Of a stretch of DNA of 64,000 nt, positions 50,950 to 59,225 are shown in pieces. Source of the DNA: Nodosilinea sp. E11 (GTDB taxonomy: Bacteria; Cyanobacteriota; Cyanobacteriia; Phormidesmidales; Phormidesmidaceae). Positions within the stretch are counted from its first letter, which is position 1. Every line of letters begins with the position of its first letter. A program made the translations under genes and the position numbers. Where the stretch lies: contig NZ_CP136520.1 in the NCBI RefSeq assembly GCF_032813545.1, positions 3,900,001-3,964,000 on the forward strand, read 5' to 3'. The notes below the pieces were generated by a model. It was given only the letters and a program-made list of their open reading frames with translations, searched no databases and was not told the DNA's origin.

Positions 50950-51918
50950 ATGGCAGTGTTGATTGCCCTCTGGATGCCCCCTGTGATCGTAAACTCTGCC
51001 CTCAATGTTGACCCCGCCGATCGCGGGCATCTGCTCACCGAGCAGGCCAACCCCCGCAGCGCTCAGCTTGACCAACTCAGCTCCCTGGAGCTAGTTGACC
51101 TGTTTAACCAGGAAGATCAGCGCACCCTAGAGGCCATTGCTGGCGCGCGGGATGCCTTGGCTGCCGCCATTGATGCCGCCACCGAGGCGCTACGCCAGGG
51201 GGGGCGACTGTTTTATGTCGGGGCGGGCACCAGTGGTCGGCTAGGAGTGCTCGATGCCGCCGAATGTCCGCCCACCTTTTGCACGCCGCCCGATCTGGTG
51301 CAGGGCATTATTGCCGGGGGGGCTGGTGCCCTGGTGAAAAGTTCTGAGGGGTTAGAAGATGTAGCTGAGGATGGGGCAGCCGCGATCGCCCAGCGGAATG
51401 TGCAGGCCCAGGATGTGGTGGTCGGCATTACTGCCGGGGGCACGACGCCCTACGTGCAGGGGGCGATCGCCGCTGCCCGCGATCGCGGTGCGACTACAGT
51501 GTTGATTGCCTGTGTGCCCGCCGACCAGGTACCCACCGAGGCCGCCATTGATATTCGCCTGCTGGTGGGGCCAGAGCTGCTGGCGGGCTCAACCCGGCTG
51601 AAGGCCGGGACAGTGACGAAGATGGCCCTCAACATTCTCTCGACCGGGGTGATGGTGCGTCTGGGCAAAGTCTACGGCAATCGCATGGTCGATGTGGCGG
51701 TGACCAATACAAAACTGCGCGATCGCGCCCTGCGTATACTCTGCGACCTCACCGATCTAGACCGCCCAGCGGCGGCAGCGCTGCTCGATCGCAGCAACCA
51801 GCAGGTAAAGCTGGCCCTAATGATGCACCTGGGTCAGCTCGATGCCGAAGCGGCTAGTGAGCGCCTGGCCCAGCACCAGGGTCGCCTGCGGCCAGCGCTA
51901 GAGGTAGGCGAGCTCTAA
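50950..51918 (+). CDS. murQ: N-acetylmuramic acid 6-phosphate etherase
   Basis: A 322-residue SIS-domain enzyme that cleaves the lactyl ether of MurNAc-6-phosphate during peptidoglycan recycling. Sequence signatures are LLTEQANPRSAQLDQLS, FYVGAGTSGRLGVLDAAECPPTF (with the catalytic Glu), GIIAGGAGALVKSSEGLEDVAEDG and GSTRLKAGTVTKMALNILSTGVMVRLGKVYGNRMVD. The N-terminal ~15 residues are extra; ATG 50974 would give a shorter N-terminus. No PTS transporter or AnmK gene is nearby, so it probably handles internally generated MurNAc-6P. Confidence 0.95.
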   Translation: MAVLIALWMPPVIVNSALNVDPADRGHLLTEQANPRSAQLDQLSSLELVDLFNQEDQRTLEAIAGARDALAAAIDAATEALRQGGRLFYVGAGTSGRLGVLDAAECPPTFCTPPDLVQGIIAGGAGALVKSSEGLEDVAEDGAAAIAQRNVQAQDVVVGITAGGTTPYVQGAIAAARDRGATTVLIACVPADQVPTEAAIDIRLLVGPELLAGSTRLKAGTVTKMALNILSTGVMVRLGKVYGNRMVDVAVTNTKLRDRALRILCDLTDLDRPAAAALLDRSNQQVKLALMMHLGQLDAEAASERLAQHQGRLRPALEVGEL

Positions 51919-51941
51919 ACCGATAAACAGGGATGACTGCC

Positions 51942-52523
51942 CTAGAGCGTGGGCGAGAGGTGAGACTGAGGTTCTGCGCCGTCGATCCATACCCGGTCTA
52001 GACAGGCTCCTTCGAGCTGGGCGATCGCCAAGTTAGCCCCGCGCAAGTTAGCGGCAGTCAAGTCGGCCCCGCGCAGGTCAGCGGCGGTCAAGTCGGCCCC
52101 GCGCAGGTCGGTGTAGCTGAGGTTGGCATGGCGTAGATTGGCCTCGCGCAGCACGGCCTGGTGTAGGGTGGCCAGGCGTAAGTCGCTACAGCGCAGGTCG
52201 GCCCCCGCCAGGTTAATACGGCTCAGCTCAGCGCGAATGAGAACGCTGCGGGCCAGGTCGGCTTGCTCTAGGTTGGCCTCTTCCAGATTGGCCCGCCAAA
52301 GGTTGCAGCCGCTGAGCTGTGCCCCGCTCAGCCTCGCCTGGTGCAGGTTTACCGACACCAGGTTGGCCTGCTTTAGGTTGACACCGGGCAGACTGAGGCC
52401 AGGCATCCAGGCCTCATGAAAGTCTAGGTGGCTAAAATCGCGGCGGCCTTGGGCATAGAGCTCCAGCACCTGAGCCATCGTTATCGTGATGGATTGTGAA
52501 TCCATAGAATGTCTTTCATCCAT
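51942..52523 (-). CDS. Pentapeptide-repeat protein
   Basis: A 193-residue protein. The N-terminal ~25 residues (ITITMAQVLELYAQGRRDFSHLDF) are followed by about 27 tandem A(D/N)LXX pentapeptides (LKQANLVSVNLHQARLSGAQL and so on) that should fold as a right-handed quadrilateral beta-helix of about 6-7 coils. Near the end the repeat DNA shows three tandem 30-bp units (52021-52110), a sign of recent expansion. Alternative start ATG 52505. Many such proteins exist in cyanobacteria; no specific function can be given. An RpaB-type HLR1 box lies about 110 bp upstream. Confidence 0.9.
   Translation of the reverse strand: MDERHSMDSQSITITMAQVLELYAQGRRDFSHLDFHEAWMPGLSLPGVNLKQANLVSVNLHQARLSGAQLSGCNLWRANLEEANLEQADLARSVLIRAELSRINLAGADLRCSDLRLATLHQAVLREANLRHANLSYTDLRGADLTAADLRGADLTAANLRGANLAIAQLEGACLDRVWIDGAEPQSHLSPTL
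52021..52110 (-). repeat. Three tandem 30-bp units in the pentapeptide-repeat gene
   Basis: Units at 52021-52050, 52051-52080 and 52081-52110; the last two differ at only two or three positions. Each codes for two pentapeptides (LRGADLTAAD type). Confidence 0.75.
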
Positions 52524-52632
52524 CAGCCACTACTCCAACCCGTTCCGGTTCGACCCGATGTCTGACCCCTCACGGGCCAGATAGCAGAGGTCTTACCCAC
52601 AAAGACCCCTTAACTTTGCCTAATGTTACATA

Positions 52633-52650
52633 TTTGTAAACTAATGTAAC
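52633..52650 (-). promoter_or_regulatory. HLR1 (RpaB-binding) box upstream of the pentapeptide-repeat gene
   Basis: On the minus strand GTTACATT-AG-TTTACAAA fits the HLR1 consensus (G/T)TTACAWW-NN-(G/T)TTACAWW at every position. The same stretch also forms an inverted pair TGTTACAT (52624-52631) / ATGTAACA (52644-52651). It is about 110 bp upstream of the gene on the correct strand. Confidence 0.6.
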
Positions 52651-52676
52651 AATTTCTGAGTTCCTTGACAAGAACA

Positions 52677-52704
52677 TCGCCTAGGCCAGTGTGAGCCTAG
52701 GCGA
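52677..52704. terminator. Inverted repeat TCGCCTAGGC between rhomboid and pentapeptide genes
   Basis: TCGCCTAGGC (52677-52686) and GCCTAGGCGA (52695-52704) with an 8-base loop, about 75 bp after the rhomboid stop. No U-run; a possible transcript end or insulating stem-loop. Confidence 0.5.
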
Positions 52705-52778
52705 ATGGGGGTGAGGCGTTTTTGGGTTTGGAAAGGGCAGGTATCTTACTTCAGCGCGAATCCCTAAACCCTCGTTGC

Positions 52779-53513
52779 TTAGTCAGCATTGGGGCCTTCG
52801 GTAGAGAGTTCTACCCCATCGGGCTGGCTAAACAGGCCAAACACAGGACCGAGCAGAGCCCCAATGGCAAAGCCGCCCGCATGAGCCCAGTAGGCAATAC
52901 CGCCGCCTTCCATGCCGATCATGGCCGGTGCTCCCAGGCTGGCAAAGCCGTAGACAGCCTGCTGCACAAACCAAATACCCAGATAGAAAATAGCGGGAAT
53001 TCTGAGCGGCAGCGGAAATGGCCCTAGGGGCACCAGGGTGAGAATGCGAACCTCGGGGAAGCGAAAGATATAGGCCCCCATTACCCCTGCGATCGCGCCA
53101 CTGGCCCCCAGGGACGGAATGCCAGAGTCCATGGCGAAGAACCACTGGGCCAGATTAGCCAGCACGCCACAGAGCAAATAAAACACCAAAAATCGCCCGT
53201 GCCCCATCTGGTCTTCGACGTTGTTGCCAAAAATCCAGAGGTAGAGCATGTTGCCCGCCAGGTGCAAAAAGCCGCCGTGGAGAAACTGCCCGGTCACCAG
53301 CGTTAGCCATTCTTCGGCATTGGGCACCGATACCCGGGTCGTCAGGCTGCTCGAAAACTCTTCGGGTACCACCGCCCAGGCGTGGAAAAAGTTCGTGAGC
53401 CCGGAGGCGGGCAGGCTGAGTTCGTAGATAAACAGCGCTATGTTGAGCACGATCAGCCCGTAGGTGACGTAGGGCGTGCGCTGACCTGGGTTGTAGTCTT
53501 TTAGGGGTACCAC
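52779..53513 (-). CDS. Rhomboid family intramembrane serine protease
   Basis: A 244-residue protein with six or more helices. Catalytic Ser138 lies in SLGASGAIAGVMGAY and catalytic His211 in YWAHAGGFAIGALLG; the HGGFLHLAGNMLYLWIFGNNVED segment is the conserved helix-2/loop region of rhomboids. The charged N-terminus MVPLKDYNPG is typical of the cyanobacterial type. It cleaves single-span membrane proteins; the substrate is unknown. Start ATG 53513. Confidence 0.94.
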   Translation of the reverse strand: MVPLKDYNPGQRTPYVTYGLIVLNIALFIYELSLPASGLTNFFHAWAVVPEEFSSSLTTRVSVPNAEEWLTLVTGQFLHGGFLHLAGNMLYLWIFGNNVEDQMGHGRFLVFYLLCGVLANLAQWFFAMDSGIPSLGASGAIAGVMGAYIFRFPEVRILTLVPLGPFPLPLRIPAIFYLGIWFVQQAVYGFASLGAPAMIGMEGGGIAYWAHAGGFAIGALLGPVFGLFSQPDGVELSTEGPNAD

Positions 53514-54039
53514 CGATGACCTCTTTGCAATACAGATTTAAGTACAGACAGAAAAACACCGTGCCCCGATGCTAGGCACAACCACACTATTACAGAGAGC
53601 CTTAAAAATAAAAATCCTCCCTTTTATCGACCTTTTGGTTGAGAAATAAACTCTGATGCTTAAAGATGACGGCTCATAGGCCCGCTGCCCCGGCCACCAG
53701 CAAATAAGCACTCTGTAGCATCAGTCGCCAACTATGCCCGAAACCCGAAACCGGATTAACCCACCCCTGCCCCTCCCGGGAGGGGATGCCGCAACCCAAA
53801 ACCTGAAACCCAAACCCCCCCCAGCAAGCGTTGCCCTACTCCAGCCAGCCACTACTATCCGCCCTGTAAACTAGGTACCCATAGTTCACTCAACCCTCCC
53901 CTGTTGATGGCGGGGGCTTGACCAGCAGTCTCACTGTCTCAACTCAATTTCTTAGACTGTAGCTAGGGTTGAAGGCAGGGTTCTGGGGCTCCAGAGGTTT
54001 TGCTTGACCGACAACTCGCCATTGTGCTCTTCCCTAGCT
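53514..54039. other. Spacer between rhomboid and DUF1574 genes
   Basis: About 525 bp with no gene. It contains a perfect palindrome CCCCTCCCGGGAGGGG (53770-53785) and runs of AACCCAAAA/AAACCCG-type short repeats around 53735-53820. The two flanking genes diverge, so both promoters should lie here. Confidence 0.5.
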
Positions 54040-55386
54040 ATGACCAAACCCTTTGCCTCTCGTCCTGGGCTAGCGACATCGTTGGTGTTAGGAGCCTTGT
54101 TGACCTGCTGCATCAGTCGCCCAGTCCCATCCGCCACCTCCGACCCCCGGCCATCGGCAGCCAACGCTGAGGCAGCCTTGCCCCCGACCGATCTCTGGTA
54201 CGAGGCGGTTGGAGAAGCCAACCAAGCCACCCTGCTGGCCGCTACCGCCACCACGGCCCCCCAGTGGAACCAGGTGGCCGGAGCCTGGGGCCGGTCTGTA
54301 GCGCTGTTGCAGGCGATCGCTCCCGATGACCCCCGCCAGGTATTTAGCCAGCGCAAAGCGCGGGAATATCAGCAAAACCTCTATCTGGCGCAGCAAAAGG
54401 CCGACCAGCAGGGCTTACCCAGGGTATTTCCGGCCCTGGGCAGCGACGTACTAGATGAGCAGGTGAGCCTGTACCACGCCTACGTGGCCACCCTCGGTCC
54501 CCCCGATGTGCTGGTGGTGGGCAGTTCCCGTGCCCTCCAGGGGGTCGATCCGGTGGTGCTACAGCAGGCTTTGGCGGCGCAGGGCTACCCCGGGCTGCGG
54601 GTCTACAACTTTAGCGTCAACGGGGCTACGGCCCAGGTGGTGAGTTTTATTACCCGGCAGCTTTTGGCCCCTGACCTGCACCCCAGGCTGGTAATCTGGG
54701 CCGAAGGCTCTCGCGCCTTCAACAGCGGACGGTTTGATCGCACCTTTGCCGAAATTTTGGCCTCCCCTGGCTACGCCGCTGTGCGCGATGGCGCTACTCT
54801 CACCCTGGCTTCCCCCAACAATTTAGATCAGGCAGAACCCGCCTCTGATGACTCTGAACCGGACAGCCCTGAACTGGACAGCCCTGAAAGCGAGGCCATT
54901 GCTCCAAATGCGGAGTATGGCACCGTGCCCCTCAGCCCAATCAACTCCCAGGGATTTTTGGCGGTCAACGATCAGTTCAACCCGACGGTCTACTACCGCA
55001 GCTTTCCACTGGTGCGCGGTCAGTACGACAACGCCTATCGCCCCTTTCGCCTAGACGGGGTGCAGACGGTTTCCTTTGAAGCCACCACCCAGTTTCTGCA
55101 AAGCCAGAATATTCCGCTGGTGTTTGTCAATTTGCCCCTGAGCAACGACTACCTCGACGGGGTACGACTGAACTACGAGCGCCAGTTTCAGCAATTTTTA
55201 CAGGGTTGGGCCAATCGAGGTACCCTCACCCTGGTCGATCTATTAGAAACCTGGCGCTGGCGATCGCACCTGTTTGCCGATCCCAGCCACATCAACCGCT
55301 ACGGAGCCCGAGAAATTGCCAGCCTGCTCGCCGCCGATGGGCGAATTCCCTGGGGGCAATTGGTGCAGGCCCAGGGCGAAGAGTAA
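54040..55386 (+). CDS. DUF1574-type SGNH-hydrolase-like exported protein
   Basis: A 448-residue protein. The N-terminus SLVLGALLTCCIS looks like a lipoprotein signal. Residues about 60-125 form a helical stretch (WNQVAGAWGRSVALLQAI ... AREYQQNLYLAQQKA) like a TPR-related spacer seen in cyanobacterial exported proteins. The rest matches the DUF1574/SGNH pattern: DVLVVGSSRALQGVDP (block I, putative Ser), LVIWAEGSRAFNSG, and DPSHINRYGARE (block V Asp-x-x-His). An acidic insert (DDSEPDSPELDSPESE) interrupts the domain. ATG 54040 is preferred over TTG 54004. A role in O-acetylation or deacetylation of exopolysaccharide is possible by analogy, not shown. Confidence 0.78.
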   Translation: MTKPFASRPGLATSLVLGALLTCCISRPVPSATSDPRPSAANAEAALPPTDLWYEAVGEANQATLLAATATTAPQWNQVAGAWGRSVALLQAIAPDDPRQVFSQRKAREYQQNLYLAQQKADQQGLPRVFPALGSDVLDEQVSLYHAYVATLGPPDVLVVGSSRALQGVDPVVLQQALAAQGYPGLRVYNFSVNGATAQVVSFITRQLLAPDLHPRLVIWAEGSRAFNSGRFDRTFAEILASPGYAAVRDGATLTLASPNNLDQAEPASDDSEPDSPELDSPESEAIAPNAEYGTVPLSPINSQGFLAVNDQFNPTVYYRSFPLVRGQYDNAYRPFRLDGVQTVSFEATTQFLQSQNIPLVFVNLPLSNDYLDGVRLNYERQFQQFLQGWANRGTLTLVDLLETWRWRSHLFADPSHINRYGAREIASLLAADGRIPWGQLVQAQGEE

Positions 55387-55473
55387 CCGGGGGACGTAAC
55401 GAGGTCATGCAGGAGTCGTAGTGACCCGGTCATCGGGTAGGTTCAACCATTCTGCCTTTCACCCCTCACCCCC

Positions 55474-56097
55474 TCACCCCATACCCTCGGCCTGGTGACA
55501 GCGAGAGAGGCGCAGCATCATAGCGTCGAGGCGCGACAGATCGCCAAAGCCTGCCCCCTGTCCGGTCAAGAAGCCGCCCATGCGTAGGGAAGCCAGCCGG
55601 GGCACCTGCCAGTACCACAGGGCCGGAAGGTGACCCTGGGGGGCTTCAAGGTCAAAGTCGAGCCAGTTGTAAAACCGCAGAAACCCCACAGGCCGCAGCG
55701 AAAACAGCATCAGCCAGCCGACTTCGGCAAAGAAGGGGTGGGGGTTTGACCAGTTGTGCAGCGCTGGATCAAAGGGTTCAAATTTGAGGATTTCGCTGTA
55801 GATCTGAAGCTGGGGAGAAAAGCCAAAATGCCCGCCGCTAGCACTCTGCCAGCGATCGTCGATGGCCTGAAGCAACTGGCAGGGAATAGTGGCCAGGGTT
55901 TGGGGGGTGAGGTGGGGCCGTTGTCGAGCGTCTCTACCTCGCAGCAGTACCTCCTCCCCGAGGGCGTTTTGCATCACGGCTTCGAGCAGTAGATCTGCGG
56001 TCAGGCGATCGGCCATTTCCCAGTCTTCGTCGTTGAGCAACAGACTGAGGTCGTTGAGGGTTGCGTCAAGGCTGCCAATCGGCTCACTAGCTAACAC
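55474..56097 (-). CDS. Stand-alone GUN4-domain protein
   Basis: A 207-residue protein made almost entirely of a GUN4-like domain. The helical LLNDEDWEMADRLTADLLLEA start, IPCQLLQAIDDRWQSASGGHFGFSPQLQIY core and FAEVGW ... LDFDLEAPQGHLP end are the GUN4 landmarks. Classical GUN4 binds porphyrins and activates Mg-chelatase. The long DALEHNWS-like insert region (EPFDPALHNWSNPHPF) and the context suggest a signalling variant instead. It starts at GTG 56097, inside the end of the preceding gene (11-bp overlap), so the two are translationally coupled. Third gene of the cassette. Confidence 0.8.
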   Translation of the reverse strand: MLASEPIGSLDATLNDLSLLLNDEDWEMADRLTADLLLEAVMQNALGEEVLLRGRDARQRPHLTPQTLATIPCQLLQAIDDRWQSASGGHFGFSPQLQIYSEILKFEPFDPALHNWSNPHPFFAEVGWLMLFSLRPVGFLRFYNWLDFDLEAPQGHLPALWYWQVPRLASLRMGGFLTGQGAGFGDLSRLDAMMLRLSRCHQAEGMG

Positions 56098-57643
56098 TGG
56101 TTACCTCTCCGGGGATTAACGTTTGATCGATCACGGGTGTGGCCACCGCTTCTAGAGGCAGGCAGGTGTTGAGATGACTCATCACGGCGATAATCGTCTC
56201 GCTGTCTAGGTCGTAGCGATGGTTGAGGCTGGGGCAGCACCAGCGCCAGGTGGGTAGGTGGCCAGGGGGAGCCTCAAGGCTAAAGTCGAGGGCGTAGTAG
56301 GGCCGATGGCCTCGGTACAACCAGGTGGGTTGATCGCGCCAGCCCAGGGCCTGCTGAAAGTCTAGGCCGCGCAGGTGCTCGTCTTGCTGAATTTGCTGCT
56401 GGCTACGGTACACCTGTTGCTGAGCCTTAAACCCAAAGCGCCGATTGCTGTGGAGACTCCACAGGGCGTCAATGGTGGCTAAGTCGGTGGGCAGAAGGCG
56501 CTCTACGGTGGCAGCGGTCACCGGCTGCATGTCGAGGTTTAGCGCTTTGAAAATAGCGGCCTCGGTTTCGAGGTCGGCGGCTTGCCAGGCCTGTTGCACG
56601 AGCAGACTACGCAGCCGGGTGTAGTCGACGCCCAGGGCCGATTCAATGGGGCCATACTTTTGGTCGCGCACCGCCGCTTCAATAGCGATCGCTTCATCGA
56701 GCGATAGGCCTTGCAATCGCCGTGCCTGGTCGAGGCGGCCTTGGTCAAACTCAGAGGGGTAGAGGCTATTGGCCAGGGCTTGGTGGCACAGGGCCTGGTA
56801 CTGATCGCGCTGGACTTGCGCCTGGTGGGCCTGCTTTTGGCGATCGCCCTCGGCCTTAGCTTCGGCGGCTAGGCGGACATCTTCGGTAGTTTTGAGGGTT
56901 GTTTGTGTGGTTTTGATCTGGATGTCGTCGTTGTAGCGCTGCTGGTACTGTTGATAAATGGCCTCTGCTTCAAGGATGGGTAAACTCAGGTTTTCGGCCA
57001 GTTCTTGCAGGACAGGCCACGGATCTTTGAGGGCAAAGGGTTGACCCTCGTGCATGGCGCGCAGGCGACTAAACTCGGCTGAGGTGATCTCTTCAAAATA
57101 GCGGCGTTTGTCGGCCTGGGTTTGAAAGGGGCCTGCGGCTCTGGCATTGAGCACCGTGGCCTCGTCTACTGAGAGGTCGAGCCGCTGGCGCAGCAGGTTA
57201 AGGTTGTCGAGTTCGGTGGGGGATAGCTCGCCCTGGGTTCGGCTGTAGGTTTCAGCCTCAGCCAGGTAGTCGCGCTCGGGAGAAAACAGCAGCCCGCTTT
57301 GGGCGATCGCCATTAGGCCCACGAGATCTTCAGCTTGATGGGTTTCGATGTGCAGCGCCATCTCACCGAGTTGGAACGTGAAAGCGGTTTCGATCGGGGC
57401 GTAGTAGAGGCGATCGCGTAGCCGCCGCAAAATTGACGCCAGTAGCTCTGGATGGGCCTCAAACTGCACCCCAACCCTGACCTCAGCTACCCCGTTAATG
57501 TCTGAGATCGGCTCGAACCGAATTTGGTTCATGCCATCGAGGTCGCGCAGATCTTCAACTAAATAGTGCACCTCAGTTGCCACATCGTCGCTCTTGAGCT
57601 GAGGGTCTATAAACTTGATCAATAATCTAACGTTCTGCGCCAA
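56087..57643 (-). CDS. Multidomain protein: EACC1-like N-domain, helical linker, C-terminal GUN4 domain
   Basis: About 518 residues. Residues 1-110 alternate strands and helices (NVRLLIKFID, VATEVHYLVEDLRDL, VAEVRVGVQF, ELLASILRRLRDRL, FTFQLGEMALHIET), a pattern resembling effector-associated EACC1 modules; this is my pattern reading, not a search result. Then a shared motif DEATVLNARAAGPFQTQADK, a charged coiled coil (about 250-310), RLQGLSLDEAIAIEAAVRDQKYGP, and a GUN4 domain (LPTDLATIDALWSLHSNRRFGFKAQQQVY ... LGWRDQPTW ... LDFSLEAPPGHLP). The start is uncertain: TTG 57643 has a good GGGAGGTG ribosome site; GTG 57685 adds 14 residues. Second gene of the cassette and colinear paralogue of the first. 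Confidence 0.72.
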   Translation of the reverse strand: MAQNVRLLIKFIDPQLKSDDVATEVHYLVEDLRDLDGMNQIRFEPISDINGVAEVRVGVQFEAHPELLASILRRLRDRLYYAPIETAFTFQLGEMALHIETHQAEDLVGLMAIAQSGLLFSPERDYLAEAETYSRTQGELSPTELDNLNLLRQRLDLSVDEATVLNARAAGPFQTQADKRRYFEEITSAEFSRLRAMHEGQPFALKDPWPVLQELAENLSLPILEAEAIYQQYQQRYNDDIQIKTTQTTLKTTEDVRLAAEAKAEGDRQKQAHQAQVQRDQYQALCHQALANSLYPSEFDQGRLDQARRLQGLSLDEAIAIEAAVRDQKYGPIESALGVDYTRLRSLLVQQAWQAADLETEAAIFKALNLDMQPVTAATVERLLPTDLATIDALWSLHSNRRFGFKAQQQVYRSQQQIQQDEHLRGLDFQQALGWRDQPTWLYRGHRPYYALDFSLEAPPGHLPTWRWCCPSLNHRYDLDSETIIAVMSHLNTCLPLEAVATPVIDQTLIPGEVTSVS

Positions 57644-57723
57644 GCCAACACCTCCCAGTCGCACCCAGCCTAGACCAATACCCACGGTTCACGGTTGCGA
57701 ACCTACTCCTAGGTTTTGAACTC

Positions 57724-58797
57724 CTATAGTAGGCCAGATAGCAAATACAGCTCATCTAAAACGGTTTTCTCCAGCGCATCGGCCTCTTGGGGGTTGAGCT
57801 GATAGAAGCCTCGGGCCTGGGTGAGGCGGCCCCGGTTAAACTCTGGCCCAGAGAGGTAGGCCATTACACCCTGATGGAACTCTGTCGCCTCTAGCCCCGG
57901 GGCCTGGGTGGCCAGCGCATCAATCGCCAGGGCCTCGAAGGTGCGGCGGTAGTTGGTTAACCGCTGCTGTTGCTCACGGTGGCGCTGGCGGTTGGCTTCG
58001 GCCTCGGCCTCGGCCTGCTGCCGAGCCTGGTCGGCGGCATGGCGGAGCGCATTGATACGCTCGGCCTTTAAAAACTGGGCATCGGCCTCGGGCAGGCCCA
58101 TGGTGGCCGCCTTGGCCTGCATTACTCGCCAAAAGTCGTCATCCAGGCTGCCCTCCTGCTGGCAGACCAGTAGCTCTTTGCGAAAGTGCTGATATTTATC
58201 GGCCAGAGTTTTGAACGGCCCCATTGCTCTGGCGTTGAGGTCATGGGTTTCATCTGCTGAGAGCCCCATGCGATGGCGTACCAACAGCAGGTTGGCTTTG
58301 GCGGCTGGCGTGAGTTCGCCAAAGCTGTGCACATAGCCTTCGGCCTGGGTGAGGTAGATTTCCCCTGGGGGCAGCAGCGCTTCGCCCAGGGGCAGGAGTT
58401 GAGCCAGCACCTTGGCCTGGTTCGTCTGTAGGGTAAGCGTATAGGCAGGCGGAATGCTGACCTCAAAGCTGTAGCGCTGGGTGGTGCGATCGAGCCAGTT
58501 GCCCACGCACCGCAGTACTACCCTAAATTTGTTGAGCGGGGCCTCAAACCAGAGCCCGACCGATAGGTTTCGGTCAGCGCCGGGGGCAACTGTGCTCAGC
58601 CGTGGGGTAAGGGGGTGAGCCTGGGTCAGAAAAGTAAAGGTTGTGTGCCCTAAGCTGCTGAGCTGGGTGATGCGGCTGCACAGCGCTTGAGCATCTGCAT
58701 CGATCGCCCTGGCATCTAGTTCAGGTTCTAAGGATTTAATCGACAGCCGGAAACTAGGGTTTGAGTCAAAATCGTTGACCATTTTTAGCTCAGGCAA
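57724..58797 (-). CDS. Paralogue of the next gene lacking the GUN4 domain
   Basis: A 357-residue protein. The N-domain (SFRLSIKSLE, NLSVGLWFEAPLNKFRVVLRCVGNWL, YSFEVSIPPAYTLTLQT), the motif DETHDLNARAMGPFKTLADKYQHF, a charged Gln/Glu/Ala coiled coil (about 250-295) and the ending EFNRGRLTQARGFYQLNPQEADALEKTVLDELY follow the downstream 518-residue protein step by step. It stops exactly where that protein continues into its GUN4 domain. First gene of the three-gene cassette; 80 bp before the second. ATG 58782 is an alternative start. No catalytic motif is visible, so an adaptor or sensor role is likely. Confidence 0.7.
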   Translation of the reverse strand: MPELKMVNDFDSNPSFRLSIKSLEPELDARAIDADAQALCSRITQLSSLGHTTFTFLTQAHPLTPRLSTVAPGADRNLSVGLWFEAPLNKFRVVLRCVGNWLDRTTQRYSFEVSIPPAYTLTLQTNQAKVLAQLLPLGEALLPPGEIYLTQAEGYVHSFGELTPAAKANLLLVRHRMGLSADETHDLNARAMGPFKTLADKYQHFRKELLVCQQEGSLDDDFWRVMQAKAATMGLPEADAQFLKAERINALRHAADQARQQAEAEAEANRQRHREQQQRLTNYRRTFEALAIDALATQAPGLEATEFHQGVMAYLSGPEFNRGRLTQARGFYQLNPQEADALEKTVLDELYLLSGLL

Positions 58798-58971
58798 TGG
58801 TGCTGATAAACACTGGCTCAGTATATCAGCGCTGAGAGTGGTAGGAACGCTGGAAACGGCACCTCAGGCGGTTCGGCAACGTTGAGGCCTAGCGCCAATA
58901 CAAAACCCCAGAGCGATAAAACTCTGGGGTTTTGGGTTTATTTGAGCCAAAAACCACTGGGGTCAAAAGGC

Positions 58972-59109
58972 TTACTTAAAGCCGACAGATGCCTGCCACA
59001 CAAAGGCCAGCAGCAGGAAGAACACGGGAATAATGGGCAGCACGTCTACCAGGGGGTCGAACAGGGAGTAGGCCTCGGGCAGCTTGGCCAGCAGCATTGC
59101 GACTTCCAT
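58972..59109 (-). CDS. psbK: Photosystem II reaction centre protein K
   Basis: A 45-residue protein, short enough to be missed by simple gene calls. The sequence begins [20 protein letters not shown] and continues [20 protein letters not shown] to SVGFK. The KLPEAY processing site followed by [22 protein letters not shown], a single membrane helix, is diagnostic of PsbK, a low-mass subunit near CP43. A GAGAGGAT ribosome site precedes the ATG at 59109. It lies just downstream of tgt, a neighbourhood seen in other cyanobacteria. Confidence 0.95.
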   Translation of the reverse strand: MEVAMLLAKLPEAYSLFDPLVDVLPIIPVFFLLLAFVWQASVGFK

Positions 59110-59225
59110 TTAATGATTATCCTCTCGTTACACAGCCGGGACAGACCAGCCTCAGAAGCCAGTAGAGCGTTGCGCCTAGCGCCATGACTGGAATCTGAGA
59201 ATTGGTAAATTTTCTTCGCATTTTA

